From WHSW01 sp963705955 (lineage in GTDB: Bacteria; Actinomycetota; Thermoleophilia; Solirubrobacterales; 70-9): 64,000 nucleotides of DNA. Positions 34,175 to 41,785 of the stretch are shown here, piece by piece; the stretch's first letter is position 1; each line of letters begins with the position of its first letter. The position numbers and the translations under genes are program-made. The notes beneath the pieces were generated by a model. That model searched no databases. It saw only the letters and a list, made by a program, of their open reading frames with translations, and had not been told where the DNA came from. Where the stretch lies: NCBI GenBank assembly GCA_963705955.1, contig CAVPLH010000006.1:496001-560000 (forward strand). The letters are read 5' to 3'.

Positions 34175-35317
34175 ATCAACGCGGCTCTCACACCGACGGA
34201 CATCGCGTGGGACACGCGACAGGTCGCGGCCAGTTACGAGATCGGCGGCCGCCGTCACCGGGTGCGGGTGGCGGCGTCGGAGGATCTCGGCGAGGGGGCC
34301 GATGCCTTCCTCGCCATCGGCCTCGTCCCTGCGATGGCACTCGGTGTCGCGCTTCGCGTCCCGGGCCGGGTCTCTTCCCGACTGCTCGAGGGGACGGTGC
34401 GAATTCAGCAGATCTTCCGGCTCTGGTTCGATCAGCTGCGAGTCGTCGAGGTCGAGGCCGCCCGGCGACCCGAGCAGGGGCCGCGAGGCGAACGGGTCGG
34501 CGCCTTCTTCAGCGGCGGTGTCGATTCCTTCTACGCCGCGCTCAGGTACCGCGAGCAGATCGATGACCTGATCTTTGTGCACGGATTCGACATCCCGCTG
34601 TCCGGGCGAGAGGAGCTTCGGCGACAGGCCTCGGAGATGGCCCGGGAGGCCGCCGACGCGTTGGGCAAGGATCTGGTCGAGGTCGAGGCGGACGTCCGCT
34701 CCTTCTCGAATCGCTTCGTCGGTTGGGGCGAGTATCACGGGTCCGCTCTGGCTGCGATCGGCCTGCTGATGCAGCCGCGCTACCGGACCATCCTGGTGCC
34801 GTCGAGCATGAGCTACGACGGGCTTTATCAGTGGGGCTCGCACCCCCTGGTGGATCCTCTTTGGAGCACCGAGCTGACCGAGTTCAGGACCGTGGGCGAG
34901 GAGGCGCGGCGATCCGAGCGGGTCGAGTTCATCGCCCGCAGCGACCTCGCCATGCGCTGGCTCCGAGTCTGCTTGCAGAACCCGAACGGCGCCTACAACT
35001 GCGGTCGCTGCGAGAAGTGCCTGCGCACGATGATCAACCTGCGCACGGCCGGGGCCGAGGGACGGTGCCGAACTCTTCCCGATCGGATCGACCTTGGTGA
35101 AGTGCGGCGCATGCGTTTGATCGGAGCATCATCCCGCGTGTTCGCGGCCGAGAATCTCGAGCGCCTCGAGTCGAGCGGTCGTGACCCGGAGCTCCTCCGC
35201 GCCCTAAGAGCGGCGCTTCGCGCCGATCGCCGCCGTGAGAGCGTTCGCCGGGTCACCCCGGCTTGGGCGATGCGCGCGTGGCGGGCCGCGCGGTCACGAC
35301 TACGCGCACGTCGCTAG
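34175..35317 (+). CDS. PP-loop (ATP-pyrophosphatase-like) protein
   Basis: A soluble protein of 352-380 residues. The ATP-binding PP-loop is GAFFSGGVDSFYAAL; a later CGRCEKCLRT gives a CxxC pair. This combination is found in tRNA-thiolation, ExsB/QueC-like and asparagine-synthase-like enzymes, but overall I do not recognise a named family. The frame is open back to 34166 and encodes plausible sequence (INAALTPTDIAWDTRQVA) before the first ordinary start, GTG 34262. The promoter spacing would put the start at ATC 34175, a rare start codon; I use it with caution. The gene lies between a tRNA-like repeat and an integrase tail, so it is probably cargo. Confidence 0.7.
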   Translation: MNAALTPTDIAWDTRQVAASYEIGGRRHRVRVAASEDLGEGADAFLAIGLVPAMALGVALRVPGRVSSRLLEGTVRIQQIFRLWFDQLRVVEVEAARRPEQGPRGERVGAFFSGGVDSFYAALRYREQIDDLIFVHGFDIPLSGREELRRQASEMAREAADALGKDLVEVEADVRSFSNRFVGWGEYHGSALAAIGLLMQPRYRTILVPSSMSYDGLYQWGSHPLVDPLWSTELTEFRTVGEEARRSERVEFIARSDLAMRWLRVCLQNPNGAYNCGRCEKCLRTMINLRTAGAEGRCRTLPDRIDLGEVRRMRLIGASSRVFAAENLERLESSGRDPELLRALRAALRADRRRESVRRVTPAWAMRAWRAARSRLRARR

Positions 35318-35615
35318 GTGGACGTATGCGAGCCTCAGGGCGACACTTCGCGACGATCCGGTCTACATCGCCGAGCAGCTCGGCCACCGGGACGCCCGCT
35401 TCACGTTCTCGACCTACAAGAAGGCCGTAAAGCGACGCGAGCCCCTCGACGGTAAACGGCTCGCTGCGTTCGATCCGGCGCTCGCATGGGCCGGGGTTTC
35501 GGCAGACAATTGGCAGACACAGGCCGGAGAGCCCGTTCCCAGCTTTCAGGTCGCCGACCCGCGGATCGCCGGAACCGCAGTCGGAAAGCTAGAATCCGCC
35601 ACCGCGCGGCTGTAG
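35318..35615 (+). pseudogene. Tyrosine integrase C-terminal fragment
   Basis: The frame from about 35318 encodes RWTYASLRATLRDDPVYIAE then LGHRDARFTFSTYKKAVKRR, i.e. the last active-site His and the nucleophile Tyr of a phage-type integrase, and a C-terminal tail ending in the tRNA (stop at 35613-35615). The N-terminal two thirds are missing. It reads toward the tRNA-Gly 5' end and is a remnant of an element left of the tRNA. Confidence 0.7.
35590..35595 (+). promoter_or_regulatory. -10 element of tRNA-Gly
   Basis: TAGAAT lies 10 nt before the mature tRNA 5' end. No good -35 is visible. It lies within the integrase-tail sequence. Confidence 0.45.
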
Positions 35616-35679
35616 CTCAGTTGGCTAGAGCGTCTGCTTGCCATGCAGAAGGTCGTGGGTTCGAATCCCATCAGCCGCT
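35606..35679 (+). tRNA. tRNA-Gly (anticodon GCC)
   Basis: The acceptor stem GCGGCTG pairs with CAGCCGC; D-arm GCTC-AGTTGGCTA-GAGC; anticodon arm TCTGC-TTGCCAT-GCAGA with anticodon GCC (codon GGC); T-arm GTGGGTTCGAATCCCAT region. Discriminator T; CCA is not encoded. Integrase genes end in it from both sides, so it is the attachment site of at least two elements. Confidence 0.95.
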
Positions 35680-36640
35680 TCCCATTGCAGAGCCAGGTCC
35701 GGCGTCGGGCCGGTTCGGACCGTGGCCCGATAGTGGCCCAAACGCCTCAGTCGTCCTGCGAGCGGGCCTCGTCGTCGGGCAGCATCGAGCACGTCGAGCC
35801 GACCGGCGATCTCAGCCCCGGAGCCGTCGAGTAGGGCGCCGTAGTGGCGCTCGATCATCCGCACGGACGTCCCCATCACGCGGGCGAGCTGGAACACCGA
35901 CACACCGGCCGCAAGCGCGCGGGAGGCGAAGGTCGCGCGCATGTCGTAGATCCTCGCCGGGGTCCGCACCCCCGACGCCTCGATCGCCGGTCCCCACTCG
36001 CGGCGCCGGAAGTTGTCGAGGTTCATCAGCCCGCCGCCCAGAGCCGGGAACAATCGCGGCGTGTCGAGCCTCGGCGGCAGACTGTCGAGCGCGCGACGGC
36101 GCGGCGCGAGAGCGGCACCTGCCGGACGCTCCGAGCCGTCTTGCCCATCTCGACCACTTCGCCGCTCGACACGGTCCGAACGACGTTGAGCACCCCGGCG
36201 GTGCGGTCCACGTCTCGGCGCTCGATCGCCTGCCATTCCTCGGGCCGCAGCCCGGTCGCGGCGGCGAACATCGGCAGTGGCGCGTACCTCGGTGACAACT
36301 CCGCGGCGATCGCCTCGACCTCGGCCGGGGTGAACGCACGCACCGGCCTCGGCGCAGGCTGCGGGTTGGCCCCGGCGTCCTTCGCCGGGTTCGCGCTCAT
36401 GTAGCGCCAGCGGACCGCCGCGCCGAGCGCCTGCCTCAGCGCCGCCGTGATCGCGTAGCGCGACCGCTCGGGCAGGGTCGCCCGCCACGAGGCGACCTCC
36501 CCGCTCATGCGTTCCAGGTCGCTCAGCGGTACGTCGCCGAACGCCGCCGTGGCGACGGCGAGCCGCCAGCGCAGCGCGTCGATCGTCTTCGGCCGGACCC
36601 ACGCGGCGTGGCGCTCCAGGTAGAGCGGCACAAAGGTGCC
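35625..36640 (-). pseudogene. Tyrosine integrase of the tRNA-Gly island, frameshifted
   Basis: Two frames together make a phage-type integrase. The N-terminal part (36631 to about 36090) has PLYLERHAAWVRPKTIDAL, a core-binding region, and the first active-site Arg in FAAATGLRPEEWQAI. The C-terminal part in another frame has MNLDNFRRREWGPAIEASG, YDMRATFASRALAAGVSV (second Arg; the usual His is Ala) and MIERHYGALL with the nucleophile Tyr. The break is near 36090. The frame ends in ADGIRTHDLLHGKQTL, which is antisense tRNA and marks the att overlap. The extreme N-terminus upstream of 36640 seems also to be out of frame. Confidence 0.8.
35664..35679. repeat. Attachment core within tRNA-Gly 3' end (16 bp)
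   Basis: AATCCCATCAGCCGCT is repeated exactly at 43447-43462 in the same orientation; the two bound a 7.8-kb island. Confidence 0.7.
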
Positions 36641-36863
36641 GAGGGTCAGGATCGTTCGCCTCGACGAGACACGCCCAGGCTAGGTTCGCCTTGCGGTCGA
36701 GGCTCCAGCTCACGTCGATGGTTCGTCGCGGAAGGGGCTGGGGCGTCGTGACAGCACCTCCCTCCAGCAACGCCGCGGCCGACTGGTCGTCTACGTCGTC
36801 CGCCCGTTCGGTCTCGCCACCGATAGGATCATCACCGACGACTTCCTGCTCGGAGTCTCTGAG

Positions 36864-36884
36864 AGCCTCGCCGCCAGCGAGGCT
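36864..36884 (-). terminator. Hairpin downstream of the RHH gene
   Basis: AGCCTCGC-CGCCA-GCGAGGCT, a perfect 8-bp stem 26 nt after the stop of the ribbon-helix-helix gene. The T-rich tail is on the plus-strand side, so it could also work for plus-strand transcripts. Confidence 0.4.
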
Positions 36885-36910
36885 TTCGCCTTTCATGGGC
36901 TCATCTCAGT

Positions 36911-37090
36911 TCACCGACTTCGAGCGTTCGCGTCAGCCGGTTCGTTGCCGGACGCGGCATTCGCCAGGTGTTCGCGCAGCGCCGTACGCAGCAGGTCGCT
37001 CAGCGACTGGCCACGGACTTTCGCGACTGCACGAGCCTGGGCGTTGAGTTCAGCGTTGGTTCTGAATACGGTGGGAATCGGTGCCGTCAT
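36911..37090 (-). CDS. Ribbon-helix-helix (CopG/Arc-type) protein
   Basis: A 59-residue protein: MTAPIPTVFRTNAELNAQAR with the beta-strand, then VAKVRGQSLSDLLRTALREHLA forming the two helices. RHH proteins are DNA-binding repressors, often antitoxins; no toxin gene is adjacent, so it may be an orphan or the partner was lost. TAGGAT lies 8 nt before the ATG. It is inside the tRNA-Gly island, next to the broken integrase. Confidence 0.75.
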   Translation of the reverse strand: MTAPIPTVFRTNAELNAQARAVAKVRGQSLSDLLRTALREHLANAASGNEPADANARSR

Positions 37091-37212
37091 ACGCTTCGAT
37101 CCTACGGTCGCTGACCTAGTCGCGGTTACGTATGGTCGGCAAGGGGCTCGCCAGCCGTCGCTCTGCGCTGCGCAAGAAACGCCGTGCTCCAACGGTGGAT
37201 ACTGCTTGGGCG

Positions 37213-37614
37213 ATGTCGCAGGAGAACGTCGAGATCGTGCGCCAGATCTACCAGGCGTTCGGCGCTGGCGGAGTCGAGGCGGCGCTGCCTTACCTTGCTT
37301 CCGACAGCGTCCTCTACCCGTTCGCCGAATGGCCTGAATCGTCCGAATACCGCGGTCGCGACGGCTTGCGGAGGCTCCTCGCCGAGTGGACCGAAAACTT
37401 CGACGACTTCGAGTTCGAGATCCACGAGATCCGCGCGGTCGGAGACAGGGTGCTGCTGCTCGCAGAGATGGTCGGGAGAATCAAGGGCTCGGGCGTGCCG
37501 GTCCGCCAGCCACTCGGGGCCATCTGGTGGGAGTTTCGCGACGACCAGATCGGCAAGGGCCGTTTCTTCATCACCTGGCGTGAAGCCCTCGAAGCCGCCG
37601 GGCTTCAGGAGTAG
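37213..37614 (+). CDS. SnoaL/NTF2-fold protein, copy 3
   Basis: A 133-residue protein (MSQENVEIVRQIYQAFGAGG ... WREALEAAGLQE). First of three head-to-tail copies separated by 3 nt each. GGATACTGCTTGGGCG precedes its ATG, the family leader element; the longer upstream frame to 37132 is rejected for that reason. The centre (YRGRDGLRRLLAEWTENFDDFEFEI) matches the NTF2 cone fold. Enzymatic or binding role is unknown. Confidence 0.87.
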   Translation: MSQENVEIVRQIYQAFGAGGVEAALPYLASDSVLYPFAEWPESSEYRGRDGLRRLLAEWTENFDDFEFEIHEIRAVGDRVLLLAEMVGRIKGSGVPVRQPLGAIWWEFRDDQIGKGRFFITWREALEAAGLQE

Positions 37615-37634
37615 GCGATGTCGCAGGAGAACGT
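37582..37634 (+). repeat. 53-bp cassette junction repeat, first copy
   Basis: Spans the last 11 codons of copy 3 and the first codons of copy 4. It is identical over 53 bp to 37993-38045. Confidence 0.85.
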
Positions 37635-38025
37635 GGAGGCTTTCAAGCGCGGGACTGAGGCGTATAACCGTCGGGACGTCGATGCGCTGTTGAAGGAGCT
37701 CGACCCCGAGGTGGAGTGGCATTCCGCGCTTCTGATTCCCTTCGGAGGCGAGGCGACTGTAAGTCGGGGACACGACGGCGTGCTGGAGGTGCTGGGTGAG
37801 GTGTATGGGGCTCTCGCTGAGATCCACCTCGGCTACTCGGAGATCCGGGACCTGGGTGATCGAATCGTCGGGACCGGCCGCATCCGCACACGGGGCGAGT
37901 ACAGCGGTGCCGTGACCGAGATGGCCTTCGGCACGGTCACCGACATGAAGAACGGCAAGGCGATTCGGATCTGGACCTACCTCGATCCCCAAGAAGCCCT
38001 CGAAGCCGCCGGGCTTCAGGAGTAG
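37618..38025 (+). CDS. SnoaL/NTF2-fold protein, copy 4
   Basis: A 135-residue protein (MSQENVEAFKRGTEAYNRRD ... PQEALEAAGLQE), with the family pattern SRGHDGVLEVLGEVYGAL and a GRIRTRGEYSGAVTEMAFG strand pair. No residues of a known catalytic site (Asp-His-Asp/Tyr of ketosteroid isomerase) are evident. The spacing to both neighbours is 3 nt, so one transcript and coupled translation are likely. Flanked on both sides by the 53-bp repeat. Confidence 0.87.
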   Translation: MSQENVEAFKRGTEAYNRRDVDALLKELDPEVEWHSALLIPFGGEATVSRGHDGVLEVLGEVYGALAEIHLGYSEIRDLGDRIVGTGRIRTRGEYSGAVTEMAFGTVTDMKNGKAIRIWTYLDPQEALEAAGLQE

Positions 38026-38045
38026 GCGATGTCGCAGGAGAACGT
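37993..38045 (+). repeat. 53-bp cassette junction repeat, second copy
   Basis: Identical to 37582-37634; the offset of 411 bp is exactly one gene plus its spacer, so crossing-over between them would remove or duplicate one complete gene in frame. Confidence 0.85.
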
Positions 38046-38430
38046 CGCGAGACTGCGGCGCGGCTACGAACATCTCATAGCCACCGGTGACTTCCTCGAC
38101 GAAAACTTCCACGCCGATTTCGTCTGGGACATGTCGACTTTCCACGGCTGGCCCGAGCAGCAGACCTACCTCGGCATCGAGGGCGCCAGGCAATTCATCG
38201 CCGAGTGGAGCAGCGCCTGGGATGACTGGGAGCTTGAGGTCGAGGATTACATCGACGCGGGGGATCGGGTCGTCGCCATTGTTCGTCAGCGGGGGCGTTC
38301 GAAGCCGACCGGGGTTTTGGTCGAGATGCACTTCGGTCAGGTGTGGACGACGCGGGGCGGACAGGGAATCCGGATGCAGATGTACGCGAGCCCGGCAGAA
38401 GCCCTCGAAGCTGCCGGGCTGTCGGAGTAG
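38029..38430 (+). CDS. SnoaL/NTF2-fold protein, copy 5
   Basis: A 133-residue protein (MSQENVARLRRGYEHLIATG ... AEALEAAGLSE). The body (FVWDMSTFHGWPEQQTYLGIEGARQFIAEWSSAWDDWELE, quoted by parts) is typical of the family. It is the last of the triplet; two hairpins follow about 150 bp downstream. Confidence 0.86.
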   Translation: MSQENVARLRRGYEHLIATGDFLDENFHADFVWDMSTFHGWPEQQTYLGIEGARQFIAEWSSAWDDWELEVEDYIDAGDRVVAIVRQRGRSKPTGVLVEMHFGQVWTTRGGQGIRMQMYASPAEALEAAGLSE

Positions 38431-38583
38431 GCGGCCTGTCGGCGCAGGCGGCGCGACTTTTTCGAGGGCCGTTGCCGGTTCACCGTGGTGCCGGCCCGAG
38501 AGAGACGTTCTGTCCTCATCGGTACGCGTCGGGGACAAGTCGGATCCGGGGCCGACACGTCGGCGGTCGAGACGCGGCGGCCC

Positions 38584-38643
38584 ATCCCGCGTACAGCGGG
38601 ATAAAGGTGGGGCGGACCGCGAAGGGGGTACGCGGCCCGCCCC
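38584..38643 (+). terminator. Two consecutive hairpins after the SnoaL triplet
   Basis: ATCCCGC-GTACA-GCGGGAT at 38584-38602 (7-bp stem), then a 13-bp stem with one mismatch, GGGGCGGACCGCG / CGCGGCCCGCCCC, at 38609-38643. No T tract follows. The remaining sequence between 38431 and 38850 shows no gene I can support. Confidence 0.5.
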
Positions 38644-38850
38644 ATGACGGACCGTATCCACCGCCGTACCTATTTGCTCGCCGACCGGATACGAGTAGAC
38701 GCCCGTATCGCGGTGGCGCGCGCCGGTCGCTGGGACAGTGAGCCGAAGGCCAAGCCTAAGAAAGCCGCCCCGGCATGTCCCCGGCGTCTGCCTGGTCGTG
38801 GTCCGCTGAGCACCCTCGCGTGCGGCCGCGGAGCCGCGCGGCCGCGCTCG

Positions 38851-39021
38851 TCAGTTGTCCCCGCGGACCTCCGCCTCGCTCAATTCCTCCGCGACCTCCG
38901 CGACTTTGCGCACGACGAAGAGCTCTTCGTCGCCGACCGCGAGCGCGACCCGAAGGCGGTTGGTCAGGCCACCGCTGAACACCCCGGTGAGGTCCCGATC
39001 CGCGACCGTAACGCTGGCCAC
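38851..39021 (-). CDS. Small protein, PH-domain-like fragment
   Basis: A 56-residue frame from GTG 39021 (VASVTVADRDLTGVFSGGLT ... FVVRKVAEVAEEL) with strong codon bias. The pattern GLTNRLRVAL-DEELFVVRKVAEVAEEL resembles the C-terminal half of bacterial PH-like domains. It is too short for a full domain, so it may be a truncated gene end brought in with the island. Confidence 0.45.
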   Translation of the reverse strand: MASVTVADRDLTGVFSGGLTNRLRVALAVGDEELFVVRKVAEVAEELSEAEVRGDN

Positions 39022-39114
39022 TTCCCAGAGCGGAGTGCTCCCGGGTACAGTGCGAGGGGTGTGACCGGGGACGCGCTCTAAAGAAAGCGAGCCCCTGGTC
39101 GACCGGCCGGCAGG

Positions 39115-40464
39115 TTAGCTCTCCGCTCTCCGCCACCGACGGCGGCGCTCGGCGTAGGCGGGCGGGATGGCGAGGTTCATCTCCTCGACGAGGTCGAGCC
39201 ACTCCAAGGCCCCGGGGAGGTTTCCGAGCCGAGCATCGGAGTCGGCCGCGGCGAGCGCGAACTCCACGACCTCGCGGTGCTCGGCCTCCGATCGCACGGC
39301 CTCACGCAGGCCCCGGGGCGCCTCCTCGCGCGCCCTTACCGGCCCCTCGCCTCGCCGAGCGGCGAGATACGGGCCGAGGTAGCGCCCGGCGGCCTTCGCG
39401 GGTGGCCACCACCAACCTCCGGGGGGCCTCGCGCCGACCCTGGGCTCCTGCTCTAGGAGGAGCGGCAGGGCGCCGGTGAGGAGGGCGGTCTGTAGATGGG
39501 GGCGAAAGGACGCGGCGGGCACCCGCGCTCCGGCGGTCGCGGCGATCGCCCGCGCGGCGATCTCGGCCTGCTGAGTGGCGAGCCCGCCCTGCTTGACCGG
39601 AAACCAGGTGACGTCCCCGGCCGCCCAGACCCTATCGAGGCCGGCGACGCGCATTCGGGTGTCGGTCGGGAGGAAGCCTCGCCGGCGCTGCGGTAGCCCC
39701 GGGATCGATGACACTTCCATAGCAGGCAGGGCGACGGCGTGGTCCGCGCGGACCGAGACCCCGTCGGCCAAGACCACGGCCCCGCTTTGGTAGGAGGTCA
39801 CCGCAGCCGACGTCACGACCCCGATGCGCGCGGCCCGGAGGAGCTCGGTCACCGACTCGCTGGCGGCCGTACCGAGGATCTCGAGTGGCTCGGTCTCGTG
39901 GGTGACAACCGCGACCCTTACATTCGCCACCGAGCGGCTGCTGAGGTGAGAGGCCGTCAGCAGCGCGAGCTCGTAGGCGGCCAGCGACCACTTGACCTCG
40001 GGCGGCACCAAGAACGCAACCTGCTCTCCGGGGCGGCTTCCGAGCCGGTTGAGGAGCGCAGCGAAGAACTCCCGTTCGTCGGGGTCACCGAACGTGAACG
40101 CCCCCGGCACCGCGCGCTTCGGCCGGCCCCCGATCGCAACCAGCAGCGCGTCGAAGGCGACCTCGTCACCGCCAGCGGTGGTCACCACCCGTCTCCCGGC
40201 ATCGACCGAGGAGAGCGCGTCCGCCCGCAGGCTCGCGCCGTTCTCGGCGGCGACGTCCGCCAACCGAAGCCGCTGAGCCGCTCCGATCCCGAACGGCTCG
40301 GCCACGAACAGGGGACGGTGGACGAACTCAGGCTCGGGGGCGAGGAGTTCGATTCGGACGGTCGTGGGCGCGAGATCACGCAGGGCGAGCAGCGCCTCGA
40401 TCGCCGCGATCCCCCCGCCCGCGATCAGGGCCTGGAACGGCCGGTCGGATTCCCGTGTATTCAC
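39115..40464 (-). CDS. NAD(P)/FAD-dependent oxidoreductase (SQR/NDH-2-like)
   Basis: A 449-residue flavoprotein of the pyridine-nucleotide-disulfide fold. FAD site FQALIAGGGIAAIEALLAL (GxGxxx variant), a middle LLVAIGGRPKRAVPGAF, and DRVWAAGDVTWFPVKQGGLATQQA near the C-terminal third, the motif seen in sulfide:quinone and type II NADH dehydrogenases. The SQR cysteine pair is not evident. A C-terminal extension of about 90 residues is charged. GTG 40464 follows AGGAAGAGAGG. In the same island as the cytochrome b module, so it might reduce quinone for it; this is inference. Confidence 0.82.
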   Translation of the reverse strand: MNTRESDRPFQALIAGGGIAAIEALLALRDLAPTTVRIELLAPEPEFVHRPLFVAEPFGIGAAQRLRLADVAAENGASLRADALSSVDAGRRVVTTAGGDEVAFDALLVAIGGRPKRAVPGAFTFGDPDEREFFAALLNRLGSRPGEQVAFLVPPEVKWSLAAYELALLTASHLSSRSVANVRVAVVTHETEPLEILGTAASESVTELLRAARIGVVTSAAVTSYQSGAVVLADGVSVRADHAVALPAMEVSSIPGLPQRRRGFLPTDTRMRVAGLDRVWAAGDVTWFPVKQGGLATQQAEIAARAIAATAGARVPAASFRPHLQTALLTGALPLLLEQEPRVGARPPGGWWWPPAKAAGRYLGPYLAARRGEGPVRAREEAPRGLREAVRSEAEHREVVEFALAAADSDARLGNLPGALEWLDLVEEMNLAIPPAYAERRRRWRRAES

Positions 40465-40706
40465 CCTCTCTTCCTCAGAACGAGGGGATCCATCCATACA
40501 GCATCGAGCCGACCGGCGCGAGCCCACGGACCGCATGCTCCCATCCGCGGCTGCGAGGTCGTGCTGGTGACCAGGCGGACGCCGGAACAGCGGGCGCGAA
40601 GGTCCTCGAGGGCCTCGATCGCGCCCGGGATCGGCTCGTCACCGACGTGCAGGACGCCGTCGATGTCGAGCAGCAACGCGAGCGATCCGGCGCTCGTCGC
40701 GAGCAT
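40461..40706 (-). pseudogene. HAD-superfamily hydrolase, truncated
   Basis: The start MLATSAGSLALLLDIDGVLH with VGDEPIPGAIEALEDLRARC is the HAD motif I (DxDG) and first helix, followed by LVTSTTS (motif II). After about residue 53 the sequence no longer matches (QPRMGACGPW) and the gene stops at 81 residues, where related proteins have about 260. It is a 5' fragment joined to the oxidoreductase locus. Confidence 0.7.
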
Positions 40707-40829
40707 CGGGGAAGCCTAGAGCCGGGGCGTCGCCGGCACGGCTAACGTCGGCGCCGCCCGCCAGCTGACGCCACGATTCCCACTCGCCCGCTCCTTCGCG
40801 CGACGACGAGCAGCGCCGGTGCGTCCCTC

Positions 40830-41147
40830 TCAGGGCGCGCCGAGCGCGAGCATCTCCCCGATCTCGTGAGCGAACGCCGCGACGATCTCGCCCGGATCCG
40901 GCACCAGGCCGCGATCGGACATCACCCCGACCGTGACCTCGCCGTTGTAGCTGAAGATCGAGACGCTCATCGAGACGCTGCCGGAGGTCGGCGCCCAAAC
41001 GAGCACTCCGCGGACGGGGGTGCCGGCGAGATGGACCGGCTCGCGCGGGCCGGGCACGTTGGTCAGCACGGCGGAGCCTGCGGCGGAGAACAGCTCGAGC
41101 AGCCGCTGCTCGATCGCTGCTGGGCCTGCTCGAGGCCCTCGGCGTCG
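40830..41147 (-). pseudogene. WS/DGAT-type acyltransferase C-terminal fragment
   Basis: The sequence SAVLTNVPGPREPVHLAGTP, then VSIFSYNGEVTVGVMSDRGL and PGEIVAAFAHEIGEML is the C-terminal part of wax ester synthase/diacylglycerol acyltransferase. The catalytic HHxxxDG part is absent. It is in frame with the IS256 transposase fragment upstream, giving a chimeric open frame of 204 residues from 41444. Confidence 0.75.
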
Positions 41148-41575
41148 AAGGGCGTCGAAGATCTCGCGCAGTGCCGCCTTGACCAGGCCGCGCTCCGAGC
41201 GCCGGCAGTGCCCGTGCATGTTGCGGACGAAGTGGACCGTGCAGCGCTGCCAGGGGCAATCGAGGATCCGCGCGATCGCCGTCTTTGAGCCCTCGTGGTG
41301 GTCGGAGGTGCAAAGACGGACGCCTTTAAGGCCGCGGGCCCGCAGCGAGCGCAGAAACTCGACCCAGAAGGCCTCGGTCTCGCCGAGGTCGATCCCGATC
41401 ACCTCACGGCGGCCGGTCTCATGGACCGCGTAGGCGACGACCATCGCCTTCGAGCGGACGTGGCCGCGATGGCTGTCTCTGACCTTTTAAGTGCTTGACG
41501 TCGAGCCAGAGGTAGGGATAGTCGCCTTCGAGCGGTTGCTCGCGAAAGGCAGATCGGTATTGCCTACGGATGCGG
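41148..41575 (-). mobile_element. IS256-family transposase remnant
   Basis: Two frames carry the middle of an IS256/Mutator-type transposase: FREQPLEGDYPYLWLDVKHL (first catalytic Asp), then after a frameshift near 41480 AMVVAYAVHETGRREVIGID (second Asp region), FLRSLRARGLKGVRLCTSDHHEG (here DHH) and CPWQRCTVHFVRNM. Both ends are missing and no terminal inverted repeats were found, so the IS is inactive. Confidence 0.8.
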
Positions 41576-41605
41576 CCGCCTCGCGGCCACTATACGGTCG
41601 AGCGG

Positions 41606-41785
41606 ATGTTGGCGCTGAGTCTGCTCTTCGCCGCGCTGCTCGATCTAAACGACCCCGCGCACTACTTGCACTGGCACTGGTTCCAGATGTCGGTCGCCAA
41701 CATCGTCGTGATCGTCCTGATGATCGTCGTCTTCGTCGCGGCGATCCTGGTGCCGTTCCCGAAGCGCAGCAGCGAGCAGCCATGA
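41606..41785 (+). CDS. Small membrane protein of the cytochrome b module
   Basis: A 59-residue protein with one or two hydrophobic segments (MLALSLLFAALLDL and NIVVIVLMIVVFVAAILVPF) separated by HYLHWHWFQMS, a striking His/Trp-rich loop. The stop overlaps the next ATG (ATGA), so it is translated with the cytochrome b gene. It may be a small subunit or heme-binding accessory; no family recognised. TATACG lies 9 nt before the ATG. Confidence 0.7.
   Translation: MLALSLLFAALLDLNDPAHYLHWHWFQMSVANIVVIVLMIVVFVAAILVPFPKRSSEQP

Noticed and set aside
35625..35690. Protein ending DGIRTHDLLHGKQTL as a conserved C-terminal motif
   Set aside because: It is antisense tRNA-Gly sequence read by the integrase frame, a known annotation artefact.
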